A stretch of 64,000 nucleotides of DNA from Aquabacterium humicola (GCF_030167915.1 NZ_JARGNB010000002.1:62001-126000); one strand, 5' to 3'. Positions 17,145 through 26,468 are shown, counted from the stretch's first letter. Notes: generated by a model not told the origin, from the sequence alone. Program-made: numbers and translations.

Positions 17145-18347
17145 TCAGACCGGCTGGCCGACGCCGCCCGGCTCGCCGAGGAAATCGCGCACCAGCGGCA
17201 CCAGGCGCTGCACGAGCTCGTCGGCCTCGGCGGCCGAGAGGATCAGCGCCGGCAGCAGGCGGATCACGCTGTCGGCGGTGACGCTGATCAGCAGGCCCGC
17301 TTCCTTCGCCGCGCGCGCCAGCAGTTCGTTGCACGGCCGGTCGAGCTGCACGCCGAGCATCAGGCCCTGGCCGCGGATCTCGACGAAGCCCGGCACGTCG
17401 CGCAGGCCTTCGAGCAGGCCGTGCTTCAGGCGCTCGCCGACAACTTGCGCGTTCTCCAGCAGCCGGTCTTCTTCCATGATGCGCAGCGTCTCGATGCCCG
17501 CGCGCATCGCCAGCGGGTTGCCGCCGAAGGTGGTGCCGTGGTTGCCCGGGCCCAGCACGTCCTTGGCGCGTGGGCCGGCGACGATGGCGCCGATCGGCAC
17601 GCCGGAGCCCAGGCCCTTCGCCAGCGGCATCACGTCGGGCTGGATGCCGGCCCACTGGTGCGCGAACCACTTGCCGGTGCGGCCGATGCCGCACTGCACT
17701 TCGTCGAGCATCAGCAGCCAGTCGTTCTCGTCACAGACCGCGCGCAGCTCGCGCAGCGTCTCCCAGCGCGTCGGGTTGATGCCGCCTTCGCCCTGGATGG
17801 TCTCGAGGAACACGGCGACCACGTTCTTGTTGGTGCGGGCGACCTCGCGCACCTTGTCGATGTCGTTCAGCGGCAGGCGCACGAAGCCTTCGACCAGCGG
17901 TTCGAAGCCCTTCTGCACCTTCGGGTTGCCGGTGGCCGACAGCGTGGCGATCGAGCGGCCGTGGAAAGCCTTGTCGTAGACGATGATCTCGGGCCGCTCG
18001 ATGCCCTTGTCATGGCCGAACTTGCGCGCGATCTTCAGCGCGCCTTCGTTGGCCTCGAGGCCGCTGTTGCAGAAGAAGGCGGCGGACAGCCCCGACAGCT
18101 CGCACAGCTTCGCGGCCAGCGCTTCCTGCAACGGCGCCTGGTAGTAGTTCGAGCAGTGGATCAGCTTCTCGATCTGGTCCTGCAGCGCCGGCACCAGCTT
18201 CGGGTGGGCATGGCCCAGCGTATTGACGGCAATGCCGGCCAGCCCGTCGAGGTACTCGCGGCCGTCGGTATCCCAGACGCGACAGCCCCGGCCGTGCGAC
18301 AGCGCGAACGGCAGCCGGCCATAGGTGTTCATCACGTGAGAGGTCAT
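17145..18347 (-). CDS. argD: Acetylornithine aminotransferase
   Basis: Class-III PLP aminotransferase of arginine biosynthesis. 400 residues. It has DGLAGIAVNTLGHAHP, FFCNSGLEANEGALKIARK, AFHGRS, LDEVQCGIGRTGKWFA, and the PLP-lysine in MPLAKGLGSGVPIGA. Forms an argD-argF operon with a 13-bp gap. Some members also act as succinyldiaminopimelate aminotransferases in lysine synthesis. The 232-bp region upstream separates it from the divergent DUF3579 gene. Confidence 0.95.
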   Translation of the reverse strand: MTSHVMNTYGRLPFALSHGRGCRVWDTDGREYLDGLAGIAVNTLGHAHPKLVPALQDQIEKLIHCSNYYQAPLQEALAAKLCELSGLSAAFFCNSGLEANEGALKIARKFGHDKGIERPEIIVYDKAFHGRSIATLSATGNPKVQKGFEPLVEGFVRLPLNDIDKVREVARTNKNVVAVFLETIQGEGGINPTRWETLRELRAVCDENDWLLMLDEVQCGIGRTGKWFAHQWAGIQPDVMPLAKGLGSGVPIGAIVAGPRAKDVLGPGNHGTTFGGNPLAMRAGIETLRIMEEDRLLENAQVVGERLKHGLLEGLRDVPGFVEIRGQGLMLGVQLDRPCNELLARAAKEAGLLISVTADSVIRLLPALILSAAEADELVQRLVPLVRDFLGEPGGVGQPV

Positions 18348-18579
18348 CGGCGCGGGCTCCGTCGGCGGCTGGGTTGGAACGACAAGGCCGGCGATCTCCA
18401 CTCTGAGGGCGATGCGCCGGCCTGCTGGGGAGTCGATTCTAAACAGCGGGGTGTGACGGGGGCGGGCGGCGTGAACGATGCGGCGTTCGGCCGGACTTGG
18501 GCATGCTGCGGCGCAGCACTTCCACGGCACAATACGCGTTTTGCCCGCTCCGGGCCCCCTGTACGCCGTACCGCTTCGC

Positions 18580-18927
18580 ATGTCCGCTTCCCCCAAGCGC
18601 GAGCTCTTCATCCAGGGCATCACCCGCAGCGGGCGGACCTTTCGCCCCAGCGACTGGGCGGAGCGGCTGGCCGGTGCGCTGTCGAGCTTCCGGCCCGGCG
18701 GTGCGCGGCAAGGACCCGGCGCCCACATCGGCTACTCGCCGTACTGCGTGCCGCGGGTCATCGACAACGTCAAGTGCGTGATCGTCAACGAGGCGCTGCG
18801 CGACATCGAGCCGATGGCCTGGGACTTCGTGATGAACTTCGCCCGCGACAACGAGCTGCAGGTGGTCGAGGCCTGCCTGCTGCCCGCCGGCACGGCGAAG
18901 CCTGCGCAGAAGGACCCGCGCAAATGA
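18580..18927 (+). CDS. DUF3579-family protein
   Basis: 115 residues, no signal or membrane segment. It matches DUF3579: ELFIQGITRSGRTFRPSDWAERLAGALSSF, YSPYCVPRVIDNVKCVIVNEALRDIEPMAWDFVMNFARDNELQ. This family is almost confined to Betaproteobacteria and is often encoded near argF/argD and rpsT, as here; function unknown. It ends next to two tandem terminator hairpins shared with the convergent rpsT. Confidence 0.85.
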   Translation: MSASPKRELFIQGITRSGRTFRPSDWAERLAGALSSFRPGGARQGPGAHIGYSPYCVPRVIDNVKCVIVNEALRDIEPMAWDFVMNFARDNELQVVEACLLPAGTAKPAQKDPRK

Positions 18928-18931
18928 CAAA

Positions 18932-18982
18932 GGCCCGCAGCGGCGGGCCCGAGAATGACAAAGGCCCGCCGAGGCGGGCCTT
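18932..18982. terminator. Two tandem stem-loops between DUF3579 gene and rpsT
   Basis: Hairpin 1: GGCCCGC (18932-18938) with GCGGGCC (18943-18949). Hairpin 2: AAGGCCCGC (18961-18969) with GCGGGCCTT (18974-18982). The preceding words AATGACAAAGGCCCGC occur twice, so the second looks like a duplicate of the first. A/T runs at both sides allow termination in both directions, serving the DUF3579 gene and rpsT. Confidence 0.75.
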
Positions 18983-19005
18983 GTCTGCTCATCCGGAAAC
19001 TTGGA

Positions 19006-19320
19006 TCAGGCGGCTGCGGACAGCGCCTTGATCTTGGCGGCCAGGCGGCTCTTGTGACGAGCGGCCTTGTTCTTGTGGAAGATGCCCTTGTCGGCGACGG
19101 AGTCGATCACCGGCTGGGCGATCTTGAAGAGGGCGGCCGGCGCGGCCTTGTCACCACCGGTGACGGCCTTGTCGATCGCCTTCTGGACGTTCTTGATGAC
19201 GGTGCGGAAGTGCGAACGCAGCGAGGTGTTCTGCGCGTTCAGCTTGACGTCCTGGCGGGCGCGCTTGCGGCCCGAAGCGAGGCGGACGGTCTTCTTCTTG
19301 GCTTTGGAGGAGGTTGCCAT
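19006..19320 (-). CDS. rpsT: 30S ribosomal protein S20
   Basis: 104 residues; binds 16S rRNA during early 30S assembly. It carries the S20 pattern: N-terminal basic [35 protein letters not shown], and C-terminal [22 protein letters not shown]. Monocistronic and divergent from murJ, the common beta-proteobacterial arrangement. Confidence 0.98.
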   Translation of the reverse strand: MATSSKAKKKTVRLASGRKRARQDVKLNAQNTSLRSHFRTVIKNVQKAIDKAVTGGDKAAPAALFKIAQPVIDSVADKGIFHKNKAARHKSRLAAKIKALSAAA

Positions 19321-19353
19321 GGTGTGTTCTGGCCCGGATGAGCAAAGACCGCG

Positions 19354-19381
19354 AGTATAGCATTGCGGCCCTCGGCGTCCA
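19354..19381 (-). promoter_or_regulatory. Promoter of rpsT
   Basis: On the minus strand: -35 TGGACG (19381-19376), 16 bp, -10 TATACT (19359-19354). Start point would be near 19347, leaving a leader of about 27 nt before the rpsT ATG. Confidence 0.55.
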
Positions 19382-19400
19382 TGCCGGTGTCCTCACCCCA

Positions 19401-20966
19401 ATGAATCTCTTCAAGGCCGCCTTCTCGATTTCCGCGTTCACGATGTTGTCGCGCATCACCGGATTGGTGCGCGACGCGGTCAACGCGGCGCTGTTCGGCA
19501 CGTCGGCCACGATGGACGCGTTCTGGATCGCCTTCCGCATTCCGAACCTGCTGCGCCGGCTGTTCGCCGAGGGCGCGTTCTCGCAGGCCTTCGTGCCGCT
19601 GCTGGCCGCCACCCGTGCCGAGCACGGCGACGAGACCACCAAGGCGCTGATCGACGCCGTGGCCACCGTGATGGCCTGGGCGCTGCTGGTGATCTGCGCG
19701 CTCGGCGTCGTCGCCGCGCCGGTGCTGGTCTGGCTGCTGGCGTCGGGCTTCGATCCCGCCACCACCGACGCCGCGGTGCTGATGACACGCTGGATGTTCC
19801 CGTACATCGGCTGCATGTCGCTGGTGGCGCTCGCCTCGGGCGTGCTGAACACCTGGCGCCGCTTCGCGGTGCCGGCCTTCACGCCGGTGCTGCTGAACCT
19901 GTCGATGATCGGTGCCGCCTGGGGGCTGGTGCCGGTGTTCCGGCGCCACGGCATCGAGCCGGTCTACGCGCTGGCGGCCGGCGTGATGCTGGGCGGCGTG
20001 CTGCAGCTGGGGTTCCAGGTGCCGGCGCTGGCGCGCATCGCGGCGCTGCCGCGCATCGGCCTGGGCTGGTCGCCGCTCCGGGCCGCCTGGCGCCAACCCG
20101 GCGTCGGCCAGATCCTCGGCAAGATGGGGCCGGCGGTGATCGGCGTCTCGGTGGCGCAGCTGTCGCTGATGATCAATTCGCAGATCGCATCGTGGCTGGG
20201 CGCGGGCGCGGTGTCGACGCTGGTCTACGCCGACCGGCTGATGGAGCTGCCGACGGCGCTGCTGGGCGTCGCGCTCGGCGTGGTGCTGACGCCGCAGCTG
20301 TCGTCGGCGCAGGCGAAGCAGGACTGGACCGCCTACTCCGGCCTGCTCGACTGGGGCCTGCGCATGACGGTGCTGCTGGCGCTGCCCTGTGCCGCCGCGC
20401 TGCTGCTGTTCGCCGAGCCGCTGGTGGCGACGCTGTTCCACCGCGGCGCCTTCGACGAACAGTCGGTGCGGCTGACCTCCTTTGCGGTGATGGGCTACGG
20501 TGTCGGCCTGCTCGGGTTGGTCGGTGTGAAGATCGCCGCGCCGGGCTTCTACGCCCGCCAGGACATGAAGACGCCGATGCGCATCGGCATCGCGGTGATG
20601 GTGCTGACGCAGGTCTTCAACGCGGCGCTGGTGCCCTGGCTGGGCGTCGCGGCGCTGGCGCTGTCGATCGGGCTGGCGGCGACCGTCAACGCCGCCTGGC
20701 TGCTGCGCGGCCTGCGGCGGCTCGAACTGTGGCGCCCGGCGCCCGGCTGGGGCCTGTTCACGCTGCGCGTGCTGACGGCCAGCGCGGTGATGGGCGCCGG
20801 GCTGGCGTGGGTCGGCTGGCGGGTCGACTGGGTGGCACTCGGCCAGCACGAGCTGCAACGGGCCGGGCTGCTGGCGGGGGTGATCGTCGTGGCCATCGGC
20901 GTCTACTTCGCCGTGCTGTTGCTCTGCGGCACGAATCTGCGCGAACTGCTGCGCCGGCGCGTCTAG
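19401..20966 (+). CDS. murJ: Lipid II flippase MurJ
   Basis: Polytopic inner-membrane protein of the MOP superfamily that moves lipid II to the periplasm. 521 residues with about 14 hydrophobic segments. It opens with the typical MNLFKAAFSISAFTMLSRITGLVRD, followed by IPNLLRRLFAEGAFSQAFVP, essential Arg-rich loop residues, and later LFHRGAFDE and FYARQDMKTP. I chose the ATG at 19401 because upstream in-frame codons overlap rpsT and give a non-conserved tail. Confidence 0.96.
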   Translation: MNLFKAAFSISAFTMLSRITGLVRDAVNAALFGTSATMDAFWIAFRIPNLLRRLFAEGAFSQAFVPLLAATRAEHGDETTKALIDAVATVMAWALLVICALGVVAAPVLVWLLASGFDPATTDAAVLMTRWMFPYIGCMSLVALASGVLNTWRRFAVPAFTPVLLNLSMIGAAWGLVPVFRRHGIEPVYALAAGVMLGGVLQLGFQVPALARIAALPRIGLGWSPLRAAWRQPGVGQILGKMGPAVIGVSVAQLSLMINSQIASWLGAGAVSTLVYADRLMELPTALLGVALGVVLTPQLSSAQAKQDWTAYSGLLDWGLRMTVLLALPCAAALLLFAEPLVATLFHRGAFDEQSVRLTSFAVMGYGVGLLGLVGVKIAAPGFYARQDMKTPMRIGIAVMVLTQVFNAALVPWLGVAALALSIGLAATVNAAWLLRGLRRLELWRPAPGWGLFTLRVLTASAVMGAGLAWVGWRVDWVALGQHELQRAGLLAGVIVVAIGVYFAVLLLCGTNLRELLRRRV

Positions 20967-20976
20967 ACTCGTGGCG

Positions 20977-21843
20977 ATGAAACACCTGCTGTTGCAGGTC
21001 CCGACGGCGCTGGAGTACTTCGCCGCGCTGGTCGCCGAGGACGACGGTTTTGCGCTGCTCGAAGCGGCGATCGCGATCGCCCAGGACGAGTACCCGCAGC
21101 TCGATCCGCAGGCCGTGCTGGCCGAGATCGACGGCCTCGCCGCGCGGCTGAAGCGCCGGCTGGCTGCCGATGCGTCGCCGATGCAGCGGTTGCGGGCGCT
21201 GAACCACTTCTTCTTCGAAGAGCTGGGCTTCGCCGGCAACATCAACGACTATTACGACCCCCGCAACAGCTACCTCAACGATGTGCTGGCGACGCGCCGC
21301 GGCATCCCGATCACGCTGGCGCTGGTGTATGCCGAGCTGGCGTCGCAGGTCGGCCTGACCGCCCGCGGCGTCGCCTTCCCCGGCCACTTCCTGGTCAAGC
21401 TGCGCATGCCGCAGGGCGAAGTGGTGATCGATGCCTTCAGCGGCCGCTCGCTGTCGCGCGAAGAGCTGGACGAACGCCTGGCGCCGTACCGCAAGCGCCA
21501 TGGCCTGGTCGGCGACTTCGAGACGCCGCTGGGCCTGTTCCTGCAAGCGGCGGCGCCGCGCGACGTGGTCTCGCGCATGCTGCGCAACCTGAAGGAGATC
21601 CACCGCAGCGGCGCCGACTGGCCGCGGCTGCTGGCCGTGCAGCAGCGCCTGGTGCTGCTGCTGCCGGGGGCGGTGGACGAGCGCCGCGACCGCGGGCTGA
21701 CCTGGGCCGAGCTCGGCCGCACCGACGAGGCGCTGGCCGACCTGGAGGCCTACCTGGTGCAGCGCCCCGACGGCGATGACGCCGACGAGCTGCGCGAACG
21801 CGTGCGCGCGCTGCGCGCGGCCGGCCGGCCGCACCTGCATTGA
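20977..21843 (+). CDS. SirB1-family transglutaminase-like protein
   Basis: 288 residues. N-terminal part is the SirB1 transglutaminase-like core: LNHFFFEELGFAGNINDYYDPRNSYLNDVLATRRGIPITLALVYAELASQVGL, followed by GVAFPGHFLVKL. A TPR-like tail (LLAVQQRLVLLLPG ... DRGLTWAELGRTDEALADLEAYL) ends it. The molecular role is unknown. TAGACT lies 7 nt before the ATG at 20977; a GTG two codons earlier is an alternative. It is 10 bp after murJ, but the hexamer suggests its own promoter. Confidence 0.85.
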   Translation: MKHLLLQVPTALEYFAALVAEDDGFALLEAAIAIAQDEYPQLDPQAVLAEIDGLAARLKRRLAADASPMQRLRALNHFFFEELGFAGNINDYYDPRNSYLNDVLATRRGIPITLALVYAELASQVGLTARGVAFPGHFLVKLRMPQGEVVIDAFSGRSLSREELDERLAPYRKRHGLVGDFETPLGLFLQAAAPRDVVSRMLRNLKEIHRSGADWPRLLAVQQRLVLLLPGAVDERRDRGLTWAELGRTDEALADLEAYLVQRPDGDDADELRERVRALRAAGRPHLH

Positions 21844-21883
21844 TCACGTGGGTCGCGTTCGGCGGGTCGCACGGGGCGGCTCT

Positions 21884-21899
21884 TACAATGCGAAATTGT
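21884..21899 (+). promoter_or_regulatory. Putative promoter of the permease-hda-pcnB-folK operon
   Basis: TACAAT at 21884-21889 is a good -10 hexamer in the 138-bp gap, overlapping the inverted repeat ACAAT/ATTGT (21885-21899). No strong -35 is visible. The leader to the next ATG would be about 85 nt. Confidence 0.4.
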
Positions 21900-21981
21900 G
21901 CCCGGCCGACATGCGACCGGTCGCCATGTCCGGGGCTCGCCGGGGCTAACCCGCCGCTGACGCGCCAGCCATCCCCTCACG

Positions 21982-23043
21982 ATGAACCTCACCGCTGCCC
22001 AACGACAGACGCTGACCTGGCTCGCGCTCGCCATCGGCGCCGCACTGCTGCTGTGGCTGCTGGCGCCGGTGCTGATGCCCTTCGTCATCGGGGCGGTGCT
22101 GGCTTATGTGCTGCACCCGCTGGTCGAGAAACTCGCCGCGCGCCGCGTGCCGCGCGTGCTGGCGGTGCTCGGCGTCGAGGTGCTGACGCTGCTGATCGTG
22201 CTGTTGCTGGTGCTGCTGCTGGTGCCGGTGCTGTTGAAGGAACTGCCGCTGCTGAAGGCGCAGATTCCGCCGCTGCTCGATCGGCTGGATCAGACGCTCT
22301 CGCCCTGGCTCGCGCAGTTCGGCATCCAGGTGAGCCTGGATGTCGCGTCCATCAAGACGTGGCTGGCCAAGGTGCTCGACGCGAACATGGAAGACTGGCT
22401 GGGCGCGGCGCTCAGTTCGGTCCGGCTGGGCGGCAGCGTCATGTTGTCGCTGATCGGCAATGCCGTGCTCGTGCCGGTGGTGCTGTTCTACCTGCTGCTC
22501 GACTGGGCTCGGCTGGTGCAGCAGGCGCAGCAGCTCATTCCGCCGCACCTGCGCGATCGCGCGCTCGGCTTCCTCGATGAATGCGACACGATGCTCGGCC
22601 AGTACCTGCGCGGCCAGCTGGTCGTGATGGTCGTGCTCGCGGTGTACTACTCGGCGGCGCTGGCGATCGCGCGCTTCGACCTCGCGTTGCCGCTGGGCGT
22701 CTTCACCGGGCTGGCGGTGGCGATCCCGTACGTCGGATTCGGTCTCGGCATGCTGCTGGCGCTGCTCGCCGCGCTGCTGCAGTTCGGCAGCCTGGCCGGC
22801 GTGCTGGCGGTGGCGGCGGTGTACGGCATCGGCCAGCTGCTGGAGAGCTTCGTGCTCACGCCGCGCCTCGTCGGCGAGCGCATCGGGCTGTCGCCGCTGG
22901 CGGTGATCTTCGCGCTGATGGCCTTCGGCCAGCTGTTCGGCTTCGTCGGCGTGCTGATCGCGCTGCCGGCGAGCGCGGTGGCCGCGGTCGCCCTGCGGCG
23001 CATGCGCGACACCTATCTTGCGAGCCGGCTGTATCAGGGATGA
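21982..23043 (+). CDS. AI-2E (PerM) family membrane transporter
   Basis: 353 residues with about eight membrane segments arranged as in PerM/TqsA: two early helices (LALAIGAALLLWLLAPVLMPFVIGAVLAYVLHPLV), a soluble loop, then four to five helices ending RIGLSPLAVIFALMAFGQLFGFVGVLIALPASAVAAVALR. The family includes autoinducer-2 exporters and Na+(Li+)/H+ antiporters; substrate is not predictable. The stop overlaps the hda start (ATGA). First gene of a five-gene chain. Confidence 0.88.
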   Translation: MNLTAAQRQTLTWLALAIGAALLLWLLAPVLMPFVIGAVLAYVLHPLVEKLAARRVPRVLAVLGVEVLTLLIVLLLVLLLVPVLLKELPLLKAQIPPLLDRLDQTLSPWLAQFGIQVSLDVASIKTWLAKVLDANMEDWLGAALSSVRLGGSVMLSLIGNAVLVPVVLFYLLLDWARLVQQAQQLIPPHLRDRALGFLDECDTMLGQYLRGQLVVMVVLAVYYSAALAIARFDLALPLGVFTGLAVAIPYVGFGLGMLLALLAALLQFGSLAGVLAVAAVYGIGQLLESFVLTPRLVGERIGLSPLAVIFALMAFGQLFGFVGVLIALPASAVAAVALRRMRDTYLASRLYQG

Positions 23044-23705
23044 AGCAGATTCCGCTGGCGCTGGTGCCGCCGCAATCGGGCGGCTTCGATTCCCTGCTGC
23101 AGGGGCCGAATGCGCAGGCCGTGCAGCACCTGCGCTCGCTGGTGATGCCGGCGGCGCCGGTCTACCTGTGGGGCGGCAGCGGCACGGGCAAGACGCGCCT
23201 GCTGCGCGCCCTGGCGGCCGAGCGCCAGCAGGAAGGGGAGCGCATCGGCTGGTTCGATGCCGCGGACCCGCTGCCGTGGGCGCTCGACGAAACCTGGTCG
23301 CTGGTGATCGTCGACAACTGCGAGGCGCTCGATGCGATGCACCAGCAGGCCGCGTTCGCCCTCTTCGTCGAGGCCGGCAGCCACGGCGTGCAGTGGGCCG
23401 CGGCCGGCCGCCTGCCGCCGGTGGACCTGCCTCTGCGCGACGACCTGCGCACGCGGCTCGCGTGGGGCCATGTCTTCGCGCTACAGGCGCTGGGCGAAGG
23501 CGAAACCCGCGCTGCGCTGCGCCGCGAGGCCGACCGCCGCGGCATCCTGCTGTCGGACGACGTGATGGACTACCTGCTGACGCGCTTCCAGCGCGACCTG
23601 AAGCACCTGATGCAGCTGCTCGACCAGCTCGACGAATTCGCGCTCTCGGAGCATCGTGCGGTCACCGTGCCGCTGCTGAAAAAGATGCTCGCCGAACAAG
23701 CATGA
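23040..23705 (+). CDS. hda: Hda-like DnaA regulatory inactivator
   Basis: 221 residues. A DnaA-related AAA+ protein which, with the sliding clamp, stimulates DnaA-ATP hydrolysis and limits re-initiation. The clamp-binding N-terminus is KQIPLAL; Walker A is GGSGTGKTRLL; the Walker B region VIVDNCEAL is degenerate, as in other Hda proteins; sensor region LPPVDLPLRDDLRTRLAWGHVF. Its start overlaps the permease stop and its stop overlaps the HAD gene start. Confidence 0.92.
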   Translation: MKQIPLALVPPQSGGFDSLLQGPNAQAVQHLRSLVMPAAPVYLWGGSGTGKTRLLRALAAERQQEGERIGWFDAADPLPWALDETWSLVIVDNCEALDAMHQQAAFALFVEAGSHGVQWAAAGRLPPVDLPLRDDLRTRLAWGHVFALQALGEGETRAALRREADRRGILLSDDVMDYLLTRFQRDLKHLMQLLDQLDEFALSEHRAVTVPLLKKMLAEQA

Positions 23706-24370
23706 GCCTCGCCCTCTTCGACCTCGACGGCACGCTGATCCCCGGCGATTCGGACCACGCCTTCTGCGAGTTCCTGATCGCGCTCGGCTGGGTCGATGCC
23801 GACCAGTTCCACCGCCGCAACAACGAATTCTTCAAGCAGTACCAGGCCGGCTGCCTGGACATCGCGTCCTACATTGACTTCGCCACCGCGCCGTGGCGCT
23901 CGCGGCCTGAAAGCGAACAGCGCGCCGCGATGCAGCGCTTCATGGTCGAGGTGGTGCAGCCGATGCTGCGGCCCGAGGCGCTGGCGCTGGTGCGTGCGCA
24001 CCAGCAGGCCGGCGACCGCGTGGCCATCGTCACCGCGACCAACGAATTCATCACCCGCCCGATCGCCGATGCCTTCGGCGTGCCCGAGCTGATCGCCGTG
24101 CGCCTGGAGCGCGACGCGTCGGGCCGGGCCACCGGCCGCATCGACGGCGTGCCCTCGTTCCGCGAAGGCAAGATCGCGCGCGTCGACGCCTGGCTGGCCG
24201 GACAGGGCGCCGCCTGGGGCGACTTCCAGCGCACCGTCTTCTACAGCGACTCCACCAACGACCTGCCGCTGCTTGAACGCGCGAGCGAGCCGGTGGCCAC
24301 CAATCCCAGCCCCGCGCTCGAAGCGATCGCACGCGAACGCGGCTGGCGCATCCTGAGGCTCTTCGCATGA
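23702..24370 (+). CDS. HAD-IB family phosphatase (SerB-like)
   Basis: 222 residues. All HAD motifs are present: FDLDGTLIPGDSD (motif I), IVTATN (II), EGKI lysine, and YSDSTNDLPLLE (III), with a helical cap of the IB type between I and II. Substrates in this group include phosphoserine and lysophosphatidic or polyphosphate esters; I cannot say which. Overlaps its neighbours by ATGA at both ends, between hda and pcnB. Confidence 0.9.
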   Translation: MSLALFDLDGTLIPGDSDHAFCEFLIALGWVDADQFHRRNNEFFKQYQAGCLDIASYIDFATAPWRSRPESEQRAAMQRFMVEVVQPMLRPEALALVRAHQQAGDRVAIVTATNEFITRPIADAFGVPELIAVRLERDASGRATGRIDGVPSFREGKIARVDAWLAGQGAAWGDFQRTVFYSDSTNDLPLLERASEPVATNPSPALEAIARERGWRILRLFA

Positions 24371-25998
24371 TCAAGCGCCTGATCAACAAGCTGCTCGGCA
24401 AGTCCGCGCCCGACGTCGACCCGCCCGCCGCACCGCCGGTGCCGAAGATCCCGCTCGGCCAGCGCGTCGAGGTGCCGGCCAGCACGCACGGCATCGACCC
24501 CTCGCTGCTCGACGAGCGCGCGGTCAAGGTGGTGCGCGCGCTGAAGGAGGCCGGCTTCGAGGCCTATGTCGTCGGCGGTGCGGTGCGCGACCTGCTGGTC
24601 GGTCGCCGGCCGAAGGACTTCGACGTCGCGACCAACGCGACGCCCGAGCAGGTCAAGGGCCTGTTCCGCCGCGCCTTCATCATCGGCCGGCGCTTCCGCC
24701 TGGTGCACGTGATCTTCGGCCGCGGCCGCGACCACGAGGTGATCGAGGTGTCGACCTTCCGCGCCTACCTCGACTCCGCCGACGCGACGCAGGTCGAGGG
24801 CAACGAGCGCACCAGCAAGGCCGAGCTCGCCGGCTCGTCGCACGCGGTCGACGCCTCCGGCCGCGTGCTGCGCGACAACGTCTGGGGGCCGCAGATCGAG
24901 GATGCCGCACGCCGCGACTTCACGATCAACGCGATGTACTACGACCCCGAGACGCAGATCGTCGTCGACTACCACGGTGGCCTGGCCGACGTGCAGCAGC
25001 GCGCGCTGCGGCTGATCGGCGATCCGGCGACACGCTACCGCGAGGACCCGGTGCGCATCATCCGCGCGGTGCGTTTTGCCGCGAAGCTGGGCTTTTCACT
25101 GGAGCCCGGCAGCGCCGCGCCGGTGAAGTCGCTGGCGCCGCTGCTGGCCAACGTGCCGATCTCGCGCATGTTCGACGAGATGGTCAAGCTGCTGCAGACC
25201 GGCCATGCGCTGGCCAGCGTCGCCGCGCTGAAGGAGCACGGCCTGCACCGCGGCGTGTTCCCGGTGCTGGACGTGATCTTCGACGACGCGCGTACGCCGC
25301 AGGAGCAGGCCTTCATCCGTCAGGCGCTGGCGGACACCGACCGCCGCGTCGGCGAGGGCAAGGCGGTGGCGCCGAGCTTCCTGCTCGCCTGCCTGCTGTG
25401 GCACGAGGTGCTGGCCGGCTGGAAGCGCCGCCGCGCCGACGGCGAGCACCTGATCCCGGCGCTGCAGCAGTCGATCGACGCCGCCTTCGATGCGCGCATC
25501 GGCGACATCTCCGGCCGCGGCAAGCTCGGTGCCGACATGCGCGAGATCTGGATGATGCAGCCGCGCTTCGAGCGCCGGCAGGCGAATACCGCGTTCGCGC
25601 TGATCGAGCAGCCGCGTTTCCGCGCCGGCTTCGACTTCCTGCGCCTGCGCGCCGATGTCGGCGAGGCGCCGGCCGAGCTCGCCGAATGGTGGGAGGACTT
25701 CTCGCTCGGCACCGATGACGAGCGCGAGGCGCTGCTGGTCGCCGCACGCGAGGCCAGCCGCGGCGGACCGCGTCGGGTGTCGGCGCCCAAGCGGGCCGCC
25801 GCGCCGGCATCGTCCGGCGAAGGCGAAGCGAGCGCCGAGGCCCCGGTGGATGGCGATGAGGCGGCCGCCGAGCCGGCGGGCGACGCCCCGCCCGCGCGCA
25901 AGCGCCGCCGGCGCCGCCGCAAGCCGTCGGGCGGCGGGGTATCCGCGGGTGCCGGCACGGGCGCCGACGCGGCCCCGGCCCCGCCGGCGGGCGAATGA
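24367..25998 (+). CDS. pcnB: Poly(A) polymerase I
   Basis: 543 residues. Adds poly(A) tails that promote RNA decay and control plasmid copy number. Class-II nucleotidyltransferase signature YVVGGAVRDLLVGRRPKDFDVAT with catalytic Asp84 and Asp86, then FRLVHVIFGR, EVSTFRAYL, RDFTINAMYYD, DPVRIIRAVRFAAKL and RMFDEMVKLL. The Arg/Lys-rich C-terminal tail (ARKRRRRRRKPSGGG) is typical of proteobacterial PAP rather than the CCA-adding enzyme. The last 60 residues are low-complexity Ala/Pro. Confidence 0.95.
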   Translation: MIKRLINKLLGKSAPDVDPPAAPPVPKIPLGQRVEVPASTHGIDPSLLDERAVKVVRALKEAGFEAYVVGGAVRDLLVGRRPKDFDVATNATPEQVKGLFRRAFIIGRRFRLVHVIFGRGRDHEVIEVSTFRAYLDSADATQVEGNERTSKAELAGSSHAVDASGRVLRDNVWGPQIEDAARRDFTINAMYYDPETQIVVDYHGGLADVQQRALRLIGDPATRYREDPVRIIRAVRFAAKLGFSLEPGSAAPVKSLAPLLANVPISRMFDEMVKLLQTGHALASVAALKEHGLHRGVFPVLDVIFDDARTPQEQAFIRQALADTDRRVGEGKAVAPSFLLACLLWHEVLAGWKRRRADGEHLIPALQQSIDAAFDARIGDISGRGKLGADMREIWMMQPRFERRQANTAFALIEQPRFRAGFDFLRLRADVGEAPAELAEWWEDFSLGTDDEREALLVAAREASRGGPRRVSAPKRAAAPASSGEGEASAEAPVDGDEAAAEPAGDAPPARKRRRRRRKPSGGGVSAGAGTGADAAPAPPAGE

Positions 25999-26468
25999 GG
26001 CCGCTGGCCTACGTCGGCATCGGTGCCAATCTCGGCGACGCCCGCGCGACGGTGCGCGCCGCCTGCGAACGCCTGCGACCGCTCGGTGCGCTGCGCTGCT
26101 CGTCGCTGTACCGCTCGGCGCCGGTCGACGCCGGCGGCCCGGACTTCGTCAATGCCGTCGTCGAACTGCAGCCGACGCTCGACCCGGCCGCGCTGCTGGC
26201 CGCGCTGCAGGCGATCGAGGCCGACTTCGGCCGCGAGCGGCCGTTCCGCCACGCGCCGCGCACGCTCGACCTGGACCTGTTGCTGTATGGCGACGAGGTG
26301 GTTGGGACCCCGTCGCTGACGCTGCCGCATCCCCGGCTGCATCAACGCGCCTTCGTATTGCAGCCGCTGCTGGAACTGGCGCCGGCATTGCAGGCCCCCG
26401 GCCTCGGGGCGCTGTCGGCCTGGCTGCCGGCGACCGCGGGCCAAGGGATAGAGCGCCTCGCCGGCTGA
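25995..26468 (+). CDS. folK: Hydroxymethyldihydropterin pyrophosphokinase
   Basis: 157 residues, folate synthesis. Recognised by YVGIGANLGDARATV, SSLYRSAPV, RPFRHAPRTLDLDLLLYGDEVV with the metal-binding DLD, and LPHPRLHQRAFVLQPLLELAP. Start overlaps the pcnB stop (ATGA). It ends the chain; a palindromic mosaic follows its stop. Confidence 0.96.
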   Translation: MRPLAYVGIGANLGDARATVRAACERLRPLGALRCSSLYRSAPVDAGGPDFVNAVVELQPTLDPAALLAALQAIEADFGRERPFRHAPRTLDLDLLLYGDEVVGTPSLTLPHPRLHQRAFVLQPLLELAPALQAPGLGALSAWLPATAGQGIERLAG

